The notes under the pieces are model-generated. The model searched no databases and was not told the DNA's origin. It saw only the letters and a program-made list of their open reading frames with translations. The translations under genes and the position numbers were made by a program. Source: QHVT01 sp036389275 (GTDB taxonomy: Bacteria > Acidobacteriota > Thermoanaerobaculia > Gp7-AA8). Taken from it: DNA of 64,000 nucleotides. The stretch is taken from assembly GCA_036389275.1 (NCBI GenBank), contig DASVQE010000065.1:40801-104800 (forward strand), given 5' to 3'. Of this stretch, positions 1-7,140 are shown in pieces; within the stretch, counting starts at the first letter, position 1, and every line of letters starts with the position of its first letter.

Positions 1-207
1 CAGGCGAGGGATTCTTTGGCTCTCGGTCGCCGCTTAGCGGCGGCGGGCGACGCTCACGAGCGTCACGCGGATCAGGAAGGGACACCTTTGCGTGTCCGGC
101 ACGATTCAGCTTCCTGCCCCAGCGAACGCGCGAGCCGTGTTCTTCACCAGCTCCTTTTGCGAAGCCCACCGCCGCTTCACAATCCGAAATGCGGGCTCGC
201 GGTTCGC

Positions 208-435
208 TTACCCTTGGTCTCGCACAACCAGCGCAAGGCGGAGAACGGGCTGAAGTCGTTCTAGCGTATCAAGCGTCATGCTCGATTTGCCGGCTAGGAA
301 CCGTGAAAGGACGGACTCAGCCACTCCTGTTCGGACGCTAATTTCGTACCGCGTTAGGCCGCACTCGGTGATCGCCGCCCGCACCGAGTCGCCTAGGCTG
401 CCGGTGCGCCGATTCGCTGCGCTGCCACGGCCCAT
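208..435 (-). CDS. Small XRE-like helix-turn-helix regulator
   Basis: About 75 residues if the ATG at 435 is used. Most of the protein is one helix-turn-helix unit: a helix with TRYEISVRTGV, a turn, then AESVLSRFLAGKS as recognition helix, followed by TLDTLERLQPVL. This pattern is typical of Cro/CI-like DNA-binding proteins. The frame is open upstream to 513, but that extension is Arg-rich and overlaps the recombinase gene further. Even the short form overlaps the 3' end of the recombinase gene (stop at 393) by about 40 nt, suggesting co-transcription. It probably controls element genes; the target is unknown. The 200 bases to its left show no convincing gene. Confidence 0.6.
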   Translation of the reverse strand: MGRGSAANRRTGSLGDSVRAAITECGLTRYEISVRTGVAESVLSRFLAGKSSMTLDTLERLQPVLRLALVVRDQG

Positions 436-1082
436 ATGTTCGCTACATTCCACTGAAGCCCTTTCTTGGTATGGACCCCACGCGCGTTTAGCTCGTCCGC
501 AATCTCGCGCCACGTCATGCCGCCCTCCCGGAGCCGCCGAATCTCGGAGAGGACGGCCAGCTCTTCAGGATTAGCAATAAGCGTCGTGCGATCGGCGGCC
601 ATTTCGTAGCCGTAAGGCACCTCCCCGACGCGTTCCCCCCTGCTGCGTTTCACTGACATTGCAGCCTTAGTTCGCTCCGACACTAGATCGCGCTCGAACT
701 CGGCAAGGACCGCGAGCATGCGGAACACCATCTTGCCCGCCGCGCTCGTCGTGTCGATTCGCTCGGACAGCGAGACGAGATCAGCGCCAGCCCTGCTTAG
801 GCGGTCACTAATCGCTAGCGCGTCTTTCGTCGATCGCGCGAGACGTGAGAGCGAATAAACCACGAGAGCGCCACGCATTTCGCATACGGCTTGAAGAGCC
901 GCATGAAGCCCTGGCCGATTCGACGCGCGTTTTCCGCTAATCCCCTCATCGCTGAATACGCCGGCTAGGGTGTAGCCGTTCGCCTGGGCCCAGGCTTCCG
1001 CTCTGCCGCGCTGCACTTCGATGGAAACACCTTCCGTCGCCTGGCCGGCCGTCGAGCACCGCAGATACACGATTGCGCGCAT
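393..1082 (-). CDS. Serine recombinase (resolvase/invertase family)
   Basis: The 229-residue protein opens with a resolvase catalytic domain. The nucleophile serine is in YLRCSTAGQ (about residue 10). FSDEGISGK, VYSLSRLARS and the long helix containing AEFERDLVSERT follow in the order usual for serine recombinases. After about residue 145 comes VPYGY and a short region ending in GGMTWREIADELNARG, which resembles only the first part of the 'Recombinase' domain of large serine integrases. The start at 1082 begins directly at the first beta-strand; the open frame reaches 1121 but adds nothing family-like. It may act in resolution or inversion within the element. The direct repeats at 1762 and 5254 are possible but untested substrates. 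Confidence 0.85.
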   Translation of the reverse strand: MRAIVYLRCSTAGQATEGVSIEVQRGRAEAWAQANGYTLAGVFSDEGISGKRASNRPGLHAALQAVCEMRGALVVYSLSRLARSTKDALAISDRLSRAGADLVSLSERIDTTSAAGKMVFRMLAVLAEFERDLVSERTKAAMSVKRSRGERVGEVPYGYEMAADRTTLIANPEELAVLSEIRRLREGGMTWREIADELNARGVHTKKGLQWNVANIWAVAAQRIGAPAA

Positions 1083-1261
1083 ACGTTTAATGTAGGTCCG
1101 TACTTGCCGAAACGCAAGCACTTCGAGTCACCGTTCGGTGAGTTGAAAGTGTGCCGCGTACGAGCACATGGAATTTACAGTAGGAGTGATATTTCGCGCC
1201 GCCCGAAGCATCAGTACCGCTGCTATTGATCGCGAGAGGCGCGCAGACTACGATTTGATGC

Positions 1262-1516
1262 ATGTTCACAGAAGAAAGCATTCGCCGCTTTGTCGCGTAC
1301 GTAACGGTCGGCAAATGGATGACCGACGCCGTAGAGACTGCTGTAACTGAGGCGGGGCTGGTAAGCCAAAGCGACATACCCCACACCGACACGCGCATCG
1401 CAGCGCAAAGTGCGCTAGCAGAACGTTTCCTACGCGCATTAGAGCCGGCGATCCGACCCGCTATCGACACTGCCATCGCGCGGCAGCGTGCAGCCGGCAG
1501 CAGTTCACAAGGCTAA
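1262..1516 (+). CDS. Hypothetical small protein in mobile element
   Basis: An 84-residue open frame reading toward the structural-type genes. It contains no motif that I recognise. The C-terminal half is Ala/Arg-rich and probably helical (for example ALAERFLRALEPAIRP). It sits between the divergent recombinase gene and the gene-free stretch starting at 1517, and a perfect 13-bp inverted repeat follows at 1556-1598. No strong Shine-Dalgarno site precedes the ATG. Competing short frames overlap on both strands, so its reality rests on position and a plausible helical composition only. Confidence 0.35.
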   Translation: MFTEESIRRFVAYVTVGKWMTDAVETAVTEAGLVSQSDIPHTDTRIAAQSALAERFLRALEPAIRPAIDTAIARQRAAGSSSQG

Positions 1517-1555
1517 GCCCGCGCACCGCGGCCAACGCTCTCGCTACCACCTTCC

Positions 1556-1598
1556 GCCCGTCCCGGCCTTCATCATGTGTCGCATGGCCGGGACGGGC
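1556..1598. repeat. Perfect 13-bp inverted repeat (hairpin)
   Basis: Arms at 1556-1568 and 1586-1598 are exact reverse complements (GCCCGTCCCGGCC on the left) around a 17-nt loop. It lies about 40 nt after the stop of the small gene ending at 1516. No T-run follows, so it is not a textbook intrinsic terminator. It could be a terminator-like stem, a protein-binding site or part of a replication or packaging region. Confidence 0.7.
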
Positions 1599-1761
1599 CC
1601 GCCGGCCGGCCGCTTCCCACCGCGTTCTAAGCGCCGCGCGAGGACCTGTGGCTGGCGGCTCGGCCCCGTGCGGCACTCCGGGGCTCGCCGGGACAGCGCG
1701 CTCTGGTGCCGGCTGGTCGGTGGGGCATGATCGGCTCCGTTCTGCCCCGATCCCCCGCTGC

Positions 1762-1785
1762 CCCCCCATAGATGCAAAACGCTAC
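1762..1785 (+). repeat. 24-bp direct repeat, copy 1
   Basis: Six C residues followed by ATAGATGCAAAACGCTAC. The same 24 bases recur in the same orientation at 5254-5277. Similarity continues to the left in both copies (CCCCGCTG, then a C-run differing by one substitution and one indel). The two copies bracket about 3.5 kb that holds three or four element genes. Confidence 0.9.
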
Positions 1786-2141
1786 ACCCTCATTGCATCC
1801 GCTCCCGTGTTGGCTCCGCTCCCGCGGACCTTCGAGCCCGCATTTTCAACTGAGGCGCTACGACTCAAATCGCGGTGCATGTGGCGGTGGGACGAGTCGT
1901 CTGACGGGCGACGAGCCGAACGCCGCGGAGCTCCAATCGGTACGCCACGTCGAGACCCATGGCCCTACCCATCGGAAAGCACGCGCGTGCTCCAGCTATG
2001 CCTCGCCCCCGATTTTAAAAATATCGCGATGCCTTGCGCATGGAGGTGTGCGCCGCCGCGTGCTATTACAAATACTTCCCCCTGCGGCGCCGTTCGCGCG
2101 AGGCCGGGAAACATCTGTAATAGTCGAAGGCACCTAAAACA

Positions 2142-2468
2142 TTGCACATCAATTCTCTCATCCAAAGCCGGCTCTCGGGATTCCTCTCGCCGATTGCAGC
2201 GGCGCGCGCTGAAACCATTCTCTTGCACATCGCAACGCACGCTGCATGTGTGCGATCCGTTCAGCGTGGCGCCACGCTCCGTAAAGGTGAGGCAGTCGTC
2301 TCGCTCGCCGACCTTATGGCGGCGACAGGAAGTTCGCTCGTTAGCGTCTGGTGGACACTGCGATGCTTGGTCGCGGCAGGACTAGTAAAACAGGTCCGGC
2401 CTCCGCGTCCTAATCGGCCGCCGGTCCTTCGGTTGGCCCGCGGCGTGATTATGAAAGGTGCGCAGTGA
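2142..2468 (+). CDS. Winged-helix-like small protein of the element
   Basis: A 108-residue protein starting at a TTG with a GAAGG stretch about 12 nt upstream. The middle reads as a winged-helix unit: LSPIAAARAETILLHIATHA, then VVSLADLMAATG and SLVSVWWTLRCLVAAGLVKQV, ending in a basic Pro-rich wing. This is typical of small phage DNA-binding proteins, but no specific family is recognised. Its stop overlaps the GTG start of the next gene (GTGA at 2465-2468), and that gene overlaps the large gene at 2647, so the three are probably translated together. It may regulate or take part in replication or packaging; this is inference. Confidence 0.5.
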   Translation: MHINSLIQSRLSGFLSPIAAARAETILLHIATHAACVRSVQRGATLRKGEAVVSLADLMAATGSSLVSVWWTLRCLVAAGLVKQVRPPRPNRPPVLRLARGVIMKGAQ

Positions 2469-2647
2469 AGCGGCGTTTCAGACAAATCATCGCGCGCTAC
2501 GTTGAGGCCGTCTGCATCCGCGCGATCCGCAGGATTTTTGACGACGCGCTGCGTGCCGTAGAGGGCTCCCCAGCCACGGGTGAAGAGCGCGACCGTCTCG
2601 ATGATGCTGTCAGCCGCGACGTTACTCTCGGAGGCGGAGCGCGCTAA
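2465..2647 (+). CDS. Hypothetical 60-residue protein, coupled to neighbours
   Basis: Starts at GTG overlapping the upstream stop (GTGA) and ends in TAA overlapping the ATG of the next gene (TAATG at 2644-2649). The protein is basic at the N-terminus (MKRRFRQIIARYVEAV) and acidic later (EERDRLDD). No family is recognised. The tight overlaps on both sides are the main evidence that it is translated. Confidence 0.45.
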   Translation: MKRRFRQIIARYVEAVCIRAIRRIFDDALRAVEGSPATGEERDRLDDAVSRDVTLGGGAR

Positions 2648-4380
2648 TGCCACTCGATCCCCGTAAGCTGTCGGTCCTGCATCAGCTCTATGAGCGTCGC
2701 AGCGAGCTAGACCCGTATCGGCGCAACATCGTGGAGCAGTTGTGGGTGCGTGCGCAGGCAATTTCGGACCACCGGCAGCAGGCGGCCGGTGGCCAGATGT
2801 ACGGCCCCACCGCCGCGGCGCTGCGCCATCAGCAACTCGTTAGCGCTCCACCCCTCCAGGAGGCGCCGAGCGTGGGCGGTTTCCTAATGAATGTCCCGAA
2901 GAGTGCCTATCAAATGGGCGAGAATCTGGTATCGGCTGTAGCGCATCCGGTTCGCACTCTAGACGCGCTGGGCCGAGCAGTGGGTGGCGGAGTTCAGAGG
3001 GCCGCGGACGCCCTGCCTCTGCCCCACGGGGATGCGACGCTGCGAGGCCTGATCCCGGCGTCTACGATCGTTTCGCAGAAAGAGCGCGCCGAATCGAACG
3101 CGCAGGCGTTCGACGCGCTCATGGACGTACTGAAGCAGCGGTATGGGGGCGTCGAACAGATCAGCCACACGCTCTACACGGACCCGGTGGGTGCTGCGCT
3201 TGACGCGTCCGCGGTGCTGGGTGGCGGCTCCGGCGCATTACGGACGGTCCCGAAGGCGGCGCGGGCGGCAGACGCTCTCGAGGCGGCCTCTCGTGCCATC
3301 AATCCAGTGAGAAGCGCACTCAAGGCCACAGGCGCTATCGTAAACAACCCAGCGACGCGAGCGGTGAGCGGTGCAGTCAAAGAGTACGCGGGGACAATCC
3401 TTGGTGGCTCCGCTGGCGTCGGCGCGAAGGCTCTGCGGACTGCTGCCACCGCAGCCGAGGAGCATCCAAAGTTTGAACCAGCGCTTCGGGGGCAGATTTC
3501 GCACGCCGAGATCGTTGACGATCTTTTCGACGCCATCGCCGAGTTGAAGCGTCGGCGCAAACATGCGTACCTAGAAGAGCTTGCGCAGATGGGCGACACG
3601 CCGATTGATGATTTGGCGACAGTGCGGCAAGCGCTGGTGCAATCGCTTAGTGATCTCGGCGTAGATTTTGTTCGCGATGAGCGTGGCCGGCTCGTGCCGA
3701 AGTTCGACCGCGGTGCCTTCGCGCCACACGCTAGCCCGGAAGATGTGGCTAAGATAAACGGTGTCTATAAGGACGTTATGGGGTGGGGGCGTCTGCCACG
3801 CGACGTGACCCCGCTGGGAGTCGATGAATTGCTCGGCCGCGTCAGAGACGCGCTCCCGCGTCGAGGCACGAAGCTCGATGCAGCGCTAATGCCCGTCGCG
3901 AATGAGCTTAACGCGATCCTAGAGCGTAACGTCCCCAACTACGCAAAGATGACCGAGGGCTACCATAAAGCCTCGCGCTTCCTGCGCCAGTTGACCAATG
4001 AATTCAGCCTGAAGGACAGTGAGACGCCTGGTGCCGCGATTCGGAAGCTCCAGACGGCGCTGAACCAAAGGAACGACTACCGTGCCGATCTTTTAGAGGC
4101 GGTGCAAAGCGCAACCGGAAATGATTTCATCGGCGCTCTAGCCGGTCCGACATGGGCCGCTGGTTTGCGAGAGGCATCATGGGCCCCGTGGCGATTGGCG
4201 CGGGACTCACTTCGCGGGGCTATGCCGGCGCGGGTTTGGCCGGGACAACAGCCTCAGTTCTTGCCACTTCGCCCCGGATGCTCGGTGAGGTGCTGTTGGC
4301 CCTTTCCAAAGCCCGCCGAATGGCGAGGCACGGCGCCGCAGCCGCAGCCCGCTTTAACGGCGTTGCGCTCGACCCGGTGA
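2647..4380 (+). CDS. Large phage-type (virion-like) protein, frameshifted near its C-terminus
   Basis: The 577-residue frame is convincing up to about codon 500. It has Ala/Gly-rich amphipathic stretches (NVPKSAYQMGENLVSAV, TDPVGAALDASAVLGGG, AVKEYAGTILGGSAGV) and a long helical region with KRRRKHAYLEEL. From memory this order resembles a family of large uncharacterised proteins near the structural genes of uncultured phages, possibly internal virion or DNA-ejection proteins; that is inference. After about position 4130 the frame turns into Arg/Trp/Pro/Cys-rich sequence unlike the rest. The sensible continuation, hydrophobic Gly/Ala-rich and then helical, lies in the -1 frame as the open frame 4152-4523. 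The intact product would be about 620 residues. Confidence 0.6.
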   Translation: MPLDPRKLSVLHQLYERRSELDPYRRNIVEQLWVRAQAISDHRQQAAGGQMYGPTAAALRHQQLVSAPPLQEAPSVGGFLMNVPKSAYQMGENLVSAVAHPVRTLDALGRAVGGGVQRAADALPLPHGDATLRGLIPASTIVSQKERAESNAQAFDALMDVLKQRYGGVEQISHTLYTDPVGAALDASAVLGGGSGALRTVPKAARAADALEAASRAINPVRSALKATGAIVNNPATRAVSGAVKEYAGTILGGSAGVGAKALRTAATAAEEHPKFEPALRGQISHAEIVDDLFDAIAELKRRRKHAYLEELAQMGDTPIDDLATVRQALVQSLSDLGVDFVRDERGRLVPKFDRGAFAPHASPEDVAKINGVYKDVMGWGRLPRDVTPLGVDELLGRVRDALPRRGTKLDAALMPVANELNAILERNVPNYAKMTEGYHKASRFLRQLTNEFSLKDSETPGAAIRKLQTALNQRNDYRADLLEAVQSATGNDFIGALAGPTWAAGLREASWAPWRLARDSLRGAMPARVWPGQQPQFLPLRPGCSVRCCWPFPKPAEWRGTAPQPQPALTALRSTR

Positions 4381-4523
4381 CGCTTGAGTTCACCGTAAGC
4401 GCGCAGCGGATAATCAATAGCGAGGAGTTCAAGAGCGCCGACCGGAACACAAAGGCCGCCGTGGCCGCCAAGCTGAGAGCGGGCGATATGCATGGCGCCG
4501 CCGGGCTCCTTTACGGTCAGTGA
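4152..4523 (+). CDS. Displaced C-terminal part of the large phage-type protein
   Basis: A 123-residue frame in the -1 register relative to the gene at 2647. It begins with a hydrophobic Gly/Ala-rich run (GIMGPVAIGAGLTSRGYAGA, then LAGTTASVLATSPRML) and ends in a hydrophilic helical tail (AADRNTKAAVAAKL-like composition). The upstream open limit is about 4125. This is the tail expected for the upstream protein, so it is best read as one gene split by an indel. A programmed -1 shift or a separate overlapping gene starting at ATG 4152 is possible. I see no clear slippery heptamer in the overlap. Confidence 0.5.
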   Translation: MGRWFARGIMGPVAIGAGLTSRGYAGAGLAGTTASVLATSPRMLGEVLLALSKARRMARHGAAAAARFNGVALDPVTLEFTVSAQRIINSEEFKSADRNTKAAVAAKLRAGDMHGAAGLLYGQ

Positions 4524-4600
4524 GGCGCGCCGGTAGGCCTGCGCTGCGCCGTGCGGGAAGCTGGTTTACGTAATGATCTTGAAGACGGGTGCTCAGAACC

Positions 4601-4618
4601 CGTTTCCGAACGGCTACA
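4601..4618 (+). repeat. 18-bp hairpin-forming direct repeat, copy 1
   Basis: CGTTTCCGAACGGCTACA, identical to 5022-5039. Both copies are preceded by CAGAA plus two or three bases. Each can form a short stem with a TCCG loop. Confidence 0.8.
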
Positions 4619-5021
4619 ACCAACGAACGGCACTGACCTAAGGCCTCTCCCCCGCCGGACCCCGACCCGAGTCCGGAAACGCCCTTTTTGCCCCGGCGAA
4701 CCGCGGGGCGGCTAAGCTCCGCGCCCGGCGACAATCGGCGCGCCGCGGCCATTCTCTACGGACTCGCGTGCGGGAGAGCGCATGGCACCCCATGCCACCG
4801 TCGTAAGTCCGCTCCCGGCCGTAGGGAAGTTGAATCACTTCGGCACCGGCAGCCCTTCCTATTCGCGGTGGGTTTAGGTCCGACGCATGGCGGCCGCTAA
4901 CTTACCTGACCAAGTGCGCCCGCGGCGGCACTAAGCCGCCAGTGAGGCGCCAGCGGCGCCGAGGCTAGTGCCTGCCACGCGTCGCGGCTGTCGCAGCGGG
5001 CACCCAGCCGCGCCAGAATCG

Positions 5022-5039
5022 CGTTTCCGAACGGCTACA
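5022..5039 (+). repeat. 18-bp hairpin-forming direct repeat, copy 2
   Basis: Identical to 4601-4618 and in the same orientation, 421 bp away. The flanks diverge apart from the shared CAGAA to the left. Confidence 0.8.
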
Positions 5040-5253
5040 TGCGGCGAACGTCGCGTCCGCCTTATCGCGACACCTCCGAAGCCCGCCGCGTCTCTTAAAT
5101 GACCTAAGAGGCTGCCTCCCCAGCTTAGCGGACGCTTCGGCGTCGGGCGGCGCATTAGTTCCGAGCAAGCCGGCCGTTACTGCTGGAAACGAGGGAGGAG
5201 GCAGCGCGCGAACAGCAGCGCGTCCTGCCCTCATGCTGCGCAGCCCCGCTGCT

Positions 5254-5277
5254 CCCCCCATAGATGCAAAACGCTAC
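5254..5277 (+). repeat. 24-bp direct repeat, copy 2
   Basis: Exact second copy of the repeat at 1762-1785. It includes the stop codon of the leftward primase gene (5274-5276), so one copy overlaps a gene end while the other is in non-coding DNA. Confidence 0.9.
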
Positions 5278-6590
5278 GCGCGTTCGGGCTGATGTGTCGG
5301 TAGCCTCACTATATCGCGGGAAATCGTACTCAGCGCAGCCTCAATTCCGCGTTGCGCAAGCGCGCACCGCAACGCACGTAGCGAGGCCACGGCACTAGTC
5401 GCTTCCATGGACGCGCGAATCTCAGCTAGCGCGTTACGACGTGCGACAGCCTCGGCATTACGGCGTCCGGTGCGCCGTCCAGAACGTCGCTCATAGTCGG
5501 GGCGAATGTGCCGCAGATGTAGCGACTTGGCCTCGCTCACCTTCACGCGTAGTTTATCCGCGAGCGTCACGTTTCGCCAACTATAGTCCTTACGTGTCGC
5601 CGCCATAACGGCCTGTCGTACCTGGACTTCGCGAAGAGGCGGCCGGCACCGGACCGCTAATGAGCGCACCTGGCGCAATAGGTCCTCCTCGCGATGCACG
5701 CCCGATTGCCTAAGAAGACTCGCGTGGATTACCGCCGCACGATTCCGCTCACCGGCAGTAAAGCCGCCGCGCGCCTGTTCTATTGCTACGAAGTCATTGA
5801 GGCGCTGCTTCGCAAGCGCGCGCTTCCCTTCAGCGCGACGCGTCGTCGCCGTCGGTTCGCGAGCGGAGACTGGCGAGCGCGGAAGCGTTCGTGATAAACC
5901 GCGGCCGGAGGTGATACTCAACCTTGCGGCGAGGTCAGCGAGCGTGTAGAGCGTCCCGTCACCTATATGCTTGACGTAGGTCACGCTTTTACCGTTGACA
6001 CTGCCAGGGACACGTGTGGCGCGGCTAAGGTCCATCGAGTTTCGGTCGGCACCGAGGCGCGGTTGAGCGGAGTTGAACGTGTCAACGAGCGTGCGGAGAA
6101 CTGCACTCAATACGTCGCGGTTCTGCCGCGTTGCGCGCGGCGCGTATCCATCGCCGTCATCGGATCGCAATAGCCAGTAGCACCAAGCTCCGCGCCCGCT
6201 CGCAGCTACGACGGACGGTGGCGGAAGCTGCGTTGACACTAATGTCTCGATCAACAACGCGGCCCCGACCTGCCATGTCAGGCCGTCGCGAAAGTCCAAG
6301 TCGACCCACGCGGCGTTCAGCCGCCGCAAATCCTTCTGGTTCGCCGTGGCTCCGCGCCAAAAGCCGTTGATAAGAAAGAATCCATCCTGCCGATATCGCA
6401 TAAGGGAGCGCTTTGTGAGCTCCCCCACCGGACCCGACCACTGCTCATCCGGTGCAGCGCCTGGCGTCGGTACTTGGGGACGCCTCAGCACGACAAACGA
6501 ATCAGAATCGCGGTGGAATAGCCTAACGGCCGACAAATCGGGACGCTCAGGAGCATCGGAATGCAGAAGGTCCTGCAATGTAGGATACAT
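5274..6590 (-). CDS. Primase-type replication protein of the element (AEP-like)
   Basis: A 438-residue protein with the signature of archaeo-eukaryotic-type primases found on plasmids and satellites. LNAAWVDLDF (about residues 90-100) gives the hhhDhD metal-binding motif. Downstream, NSMDLSRATRVPGSVNGK (about residue 190) matches the conserved DxxRxxRxPGSxN segment. The C-terminal half is basic and helical with no helicase motifs, so it probably works with a host helicase. It is the last gene of a leftward set integrase / excisionase / zinc protein / primase and directly abuts the zinc protein (6590/6591). This module is known from integrative plasmids, satellites and prophages. Confidence 0.75.
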   Translation of the reverse strand: MYPTLQDLLHSDAPERPDLSAVRLFHRDSDSFVVLRRPQVPTPGAAPDEQWSGPVGELTKRSLMRYRQDGFFLINGFWRGATANQKDLRRLNAAWVDLDFRDGLTWQVGAALLIETLVSTQLPPPSVVAASGRGAWCYWLLRSDDGDGYAPRATRQNRDVLSAVLRTLVDTFNSAQPRLGADRNSMDLSRATRVPGSVNGKSVTYVKHIGDGTLYTLADLAARLSITSGRGLSRTLPRSPVSAREPTATTRRAEGKRALAKQRLNDFVAIEQARGGFTAGERNRAAVIHASLLRQSGVHREEDLLRQVRSLAVRCRPPLREVQVRQAVMAATRKDYSWRNVTLADKLRVKVSEAKSLHLRHIRPDYERRSGRRTGRRNAEAVARRNALAEIRASMEATSAVASLRALRCALAQRGIEAALSTISRDIVRLPTHQPERA

Positions 6591-6815
6591 TTAGGTACGA
6601 GCGGCCTGCGCAAGAACAAGGATTCGAAACTCCGCGTCAGTCACTGCGGTGCGGTCATCCGCGAGCTGCACCAGGTTCCGCCAAGCGGCGGCGGTAATGT
6701 CGCCGCCGTGCTTGCGGCGGTGCGCTAGGGTCCGGCAACGTGTCGAGCAGTAACGGCGATCTGCACGACTATGAATGGCCAAAGCGCTACCGCACTCCGT
6801 GCAGGGCCGTCGCAT
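6591..6815 (-). CDS. Small zinc-ribbon-like protein
   Basis: 74 residues. The N-terminal half has CTECGSALAI and YCSTRCR, a CxxC-x(16)-CxxxC arrangement that would bind one zinc. The C-terminal half is helical (LADDRTAVTDAEFRILVLA). It sits without a gap between the excisionase-like gene (stop at 6816) and the primase gene (start at 6590). Many element-borne proteins of this kind bind DNA or assist replication; no specific family is assigned. Confidence 0.6.
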   Translation of the reverse strand: MRRPCTECGSALAIHSRADRRYCSTRCRTLAHRRKHGGDITAAAWRNLVQLADDRTAVTDAEFRILVLAQAART

Positions 6816-7043
6816 TTATCGGCCTCCCCGTCTCGTCGCCGCGAGGTAAGCGTCGATTTCGGAGTCGCCGATCAGCTTCCGTCCGCGGATCAGGTGATAG
6901 CCAATGTTGCCGTCGTTAATTTCACGCCAGATGGTCTGGCGGCTGACACCGATGAGTTTTGCTGCCGCATCGATTCCGTAACGTTTCTCGAGCCGGCGCT
7001 CCTGTGCAGCACTCGTAGCACCGCTGTTGATTCCAACACTCAT
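6816..7043 (-). CDS. Excisionase-like helix-turn-helix protein
   Basis: 75 residues with a MerR/excisionase-type DNA-binding fold: GIDAAAKLIGVSRQTIWREI as helix-turn-helix, then YHLIRGRKLIGDSEIDAYLA as the wing that closes such domains. A strong Shine-Dalgarno (GGAGGGG) precedes the ATG. The integrase gene lies 97 bp upstream on the same strand. Proteins like this direct integrase toward excision, but the same fold also serves as element repressors. Confidence 0.75.
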   Translation of the reverse strand: MSVGINSGATSAAQERRLEKRYGIDAAAKLIGVSRQTIWREINDGNIGYHLIRGRKLIGDSEIDAYLAATRRGGR

Positions 7044-7140
7044 AACCTCATTCCCCTCCGGATAGAGCTCCCGCCATTACGGGGCGGGCTCCGCGCGCGC
7101 GTGGGTGTGCGCGCAGCGATCGGCACAAGGTGAACTTCGG

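Larger units (their letters stand above)
1517..2141. other. Gene-free stretch of the mobile element
   Basis: I find no convincing coding frame here; the open frames have poor composition and no recognisable motif. The stretch holds the perfect 13-bp inverted repeat (1556-1598) and the first copy of a 24-bp direct repeat (1762-1785). Non-coding DNA this long in a compact element often carries an origin, operators or a packaging site, but nothing identifies which. Confidence 0.5.
4524..5273. other. Gene-free stretch with repeated hairpins
   Basis: About 750 bases between convergent genes with no convincing coding frame. It contains an ACGGGT/ACCCGT hairpin (4585-4603), two direct copies of CGTTTCCGAACGGCTACA (4601-4618 and 5022-5039) and, at its right edge, the second 24-bp repeat. 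Each CGTTTCCGAACG can fold as a 4-5 bp stem with a TCCG loop. The layout would suit a replication or transfer origin, or a small RNA, but no known element is recognised. Confidence 0.5.

Noticed and set aside
1648..2385. A 245-residue frame in the mobile element
   Set aside because: Composition is unlike a protein, it contains the 24-bp repeat and overlaps the better winged-helix gene.
4125..4200. Slippery site for programmed -1 frameshifting
   Set aside because: No X-XXY-YYZ heptamer is visible in frame, so an indel is the simpler explanation.
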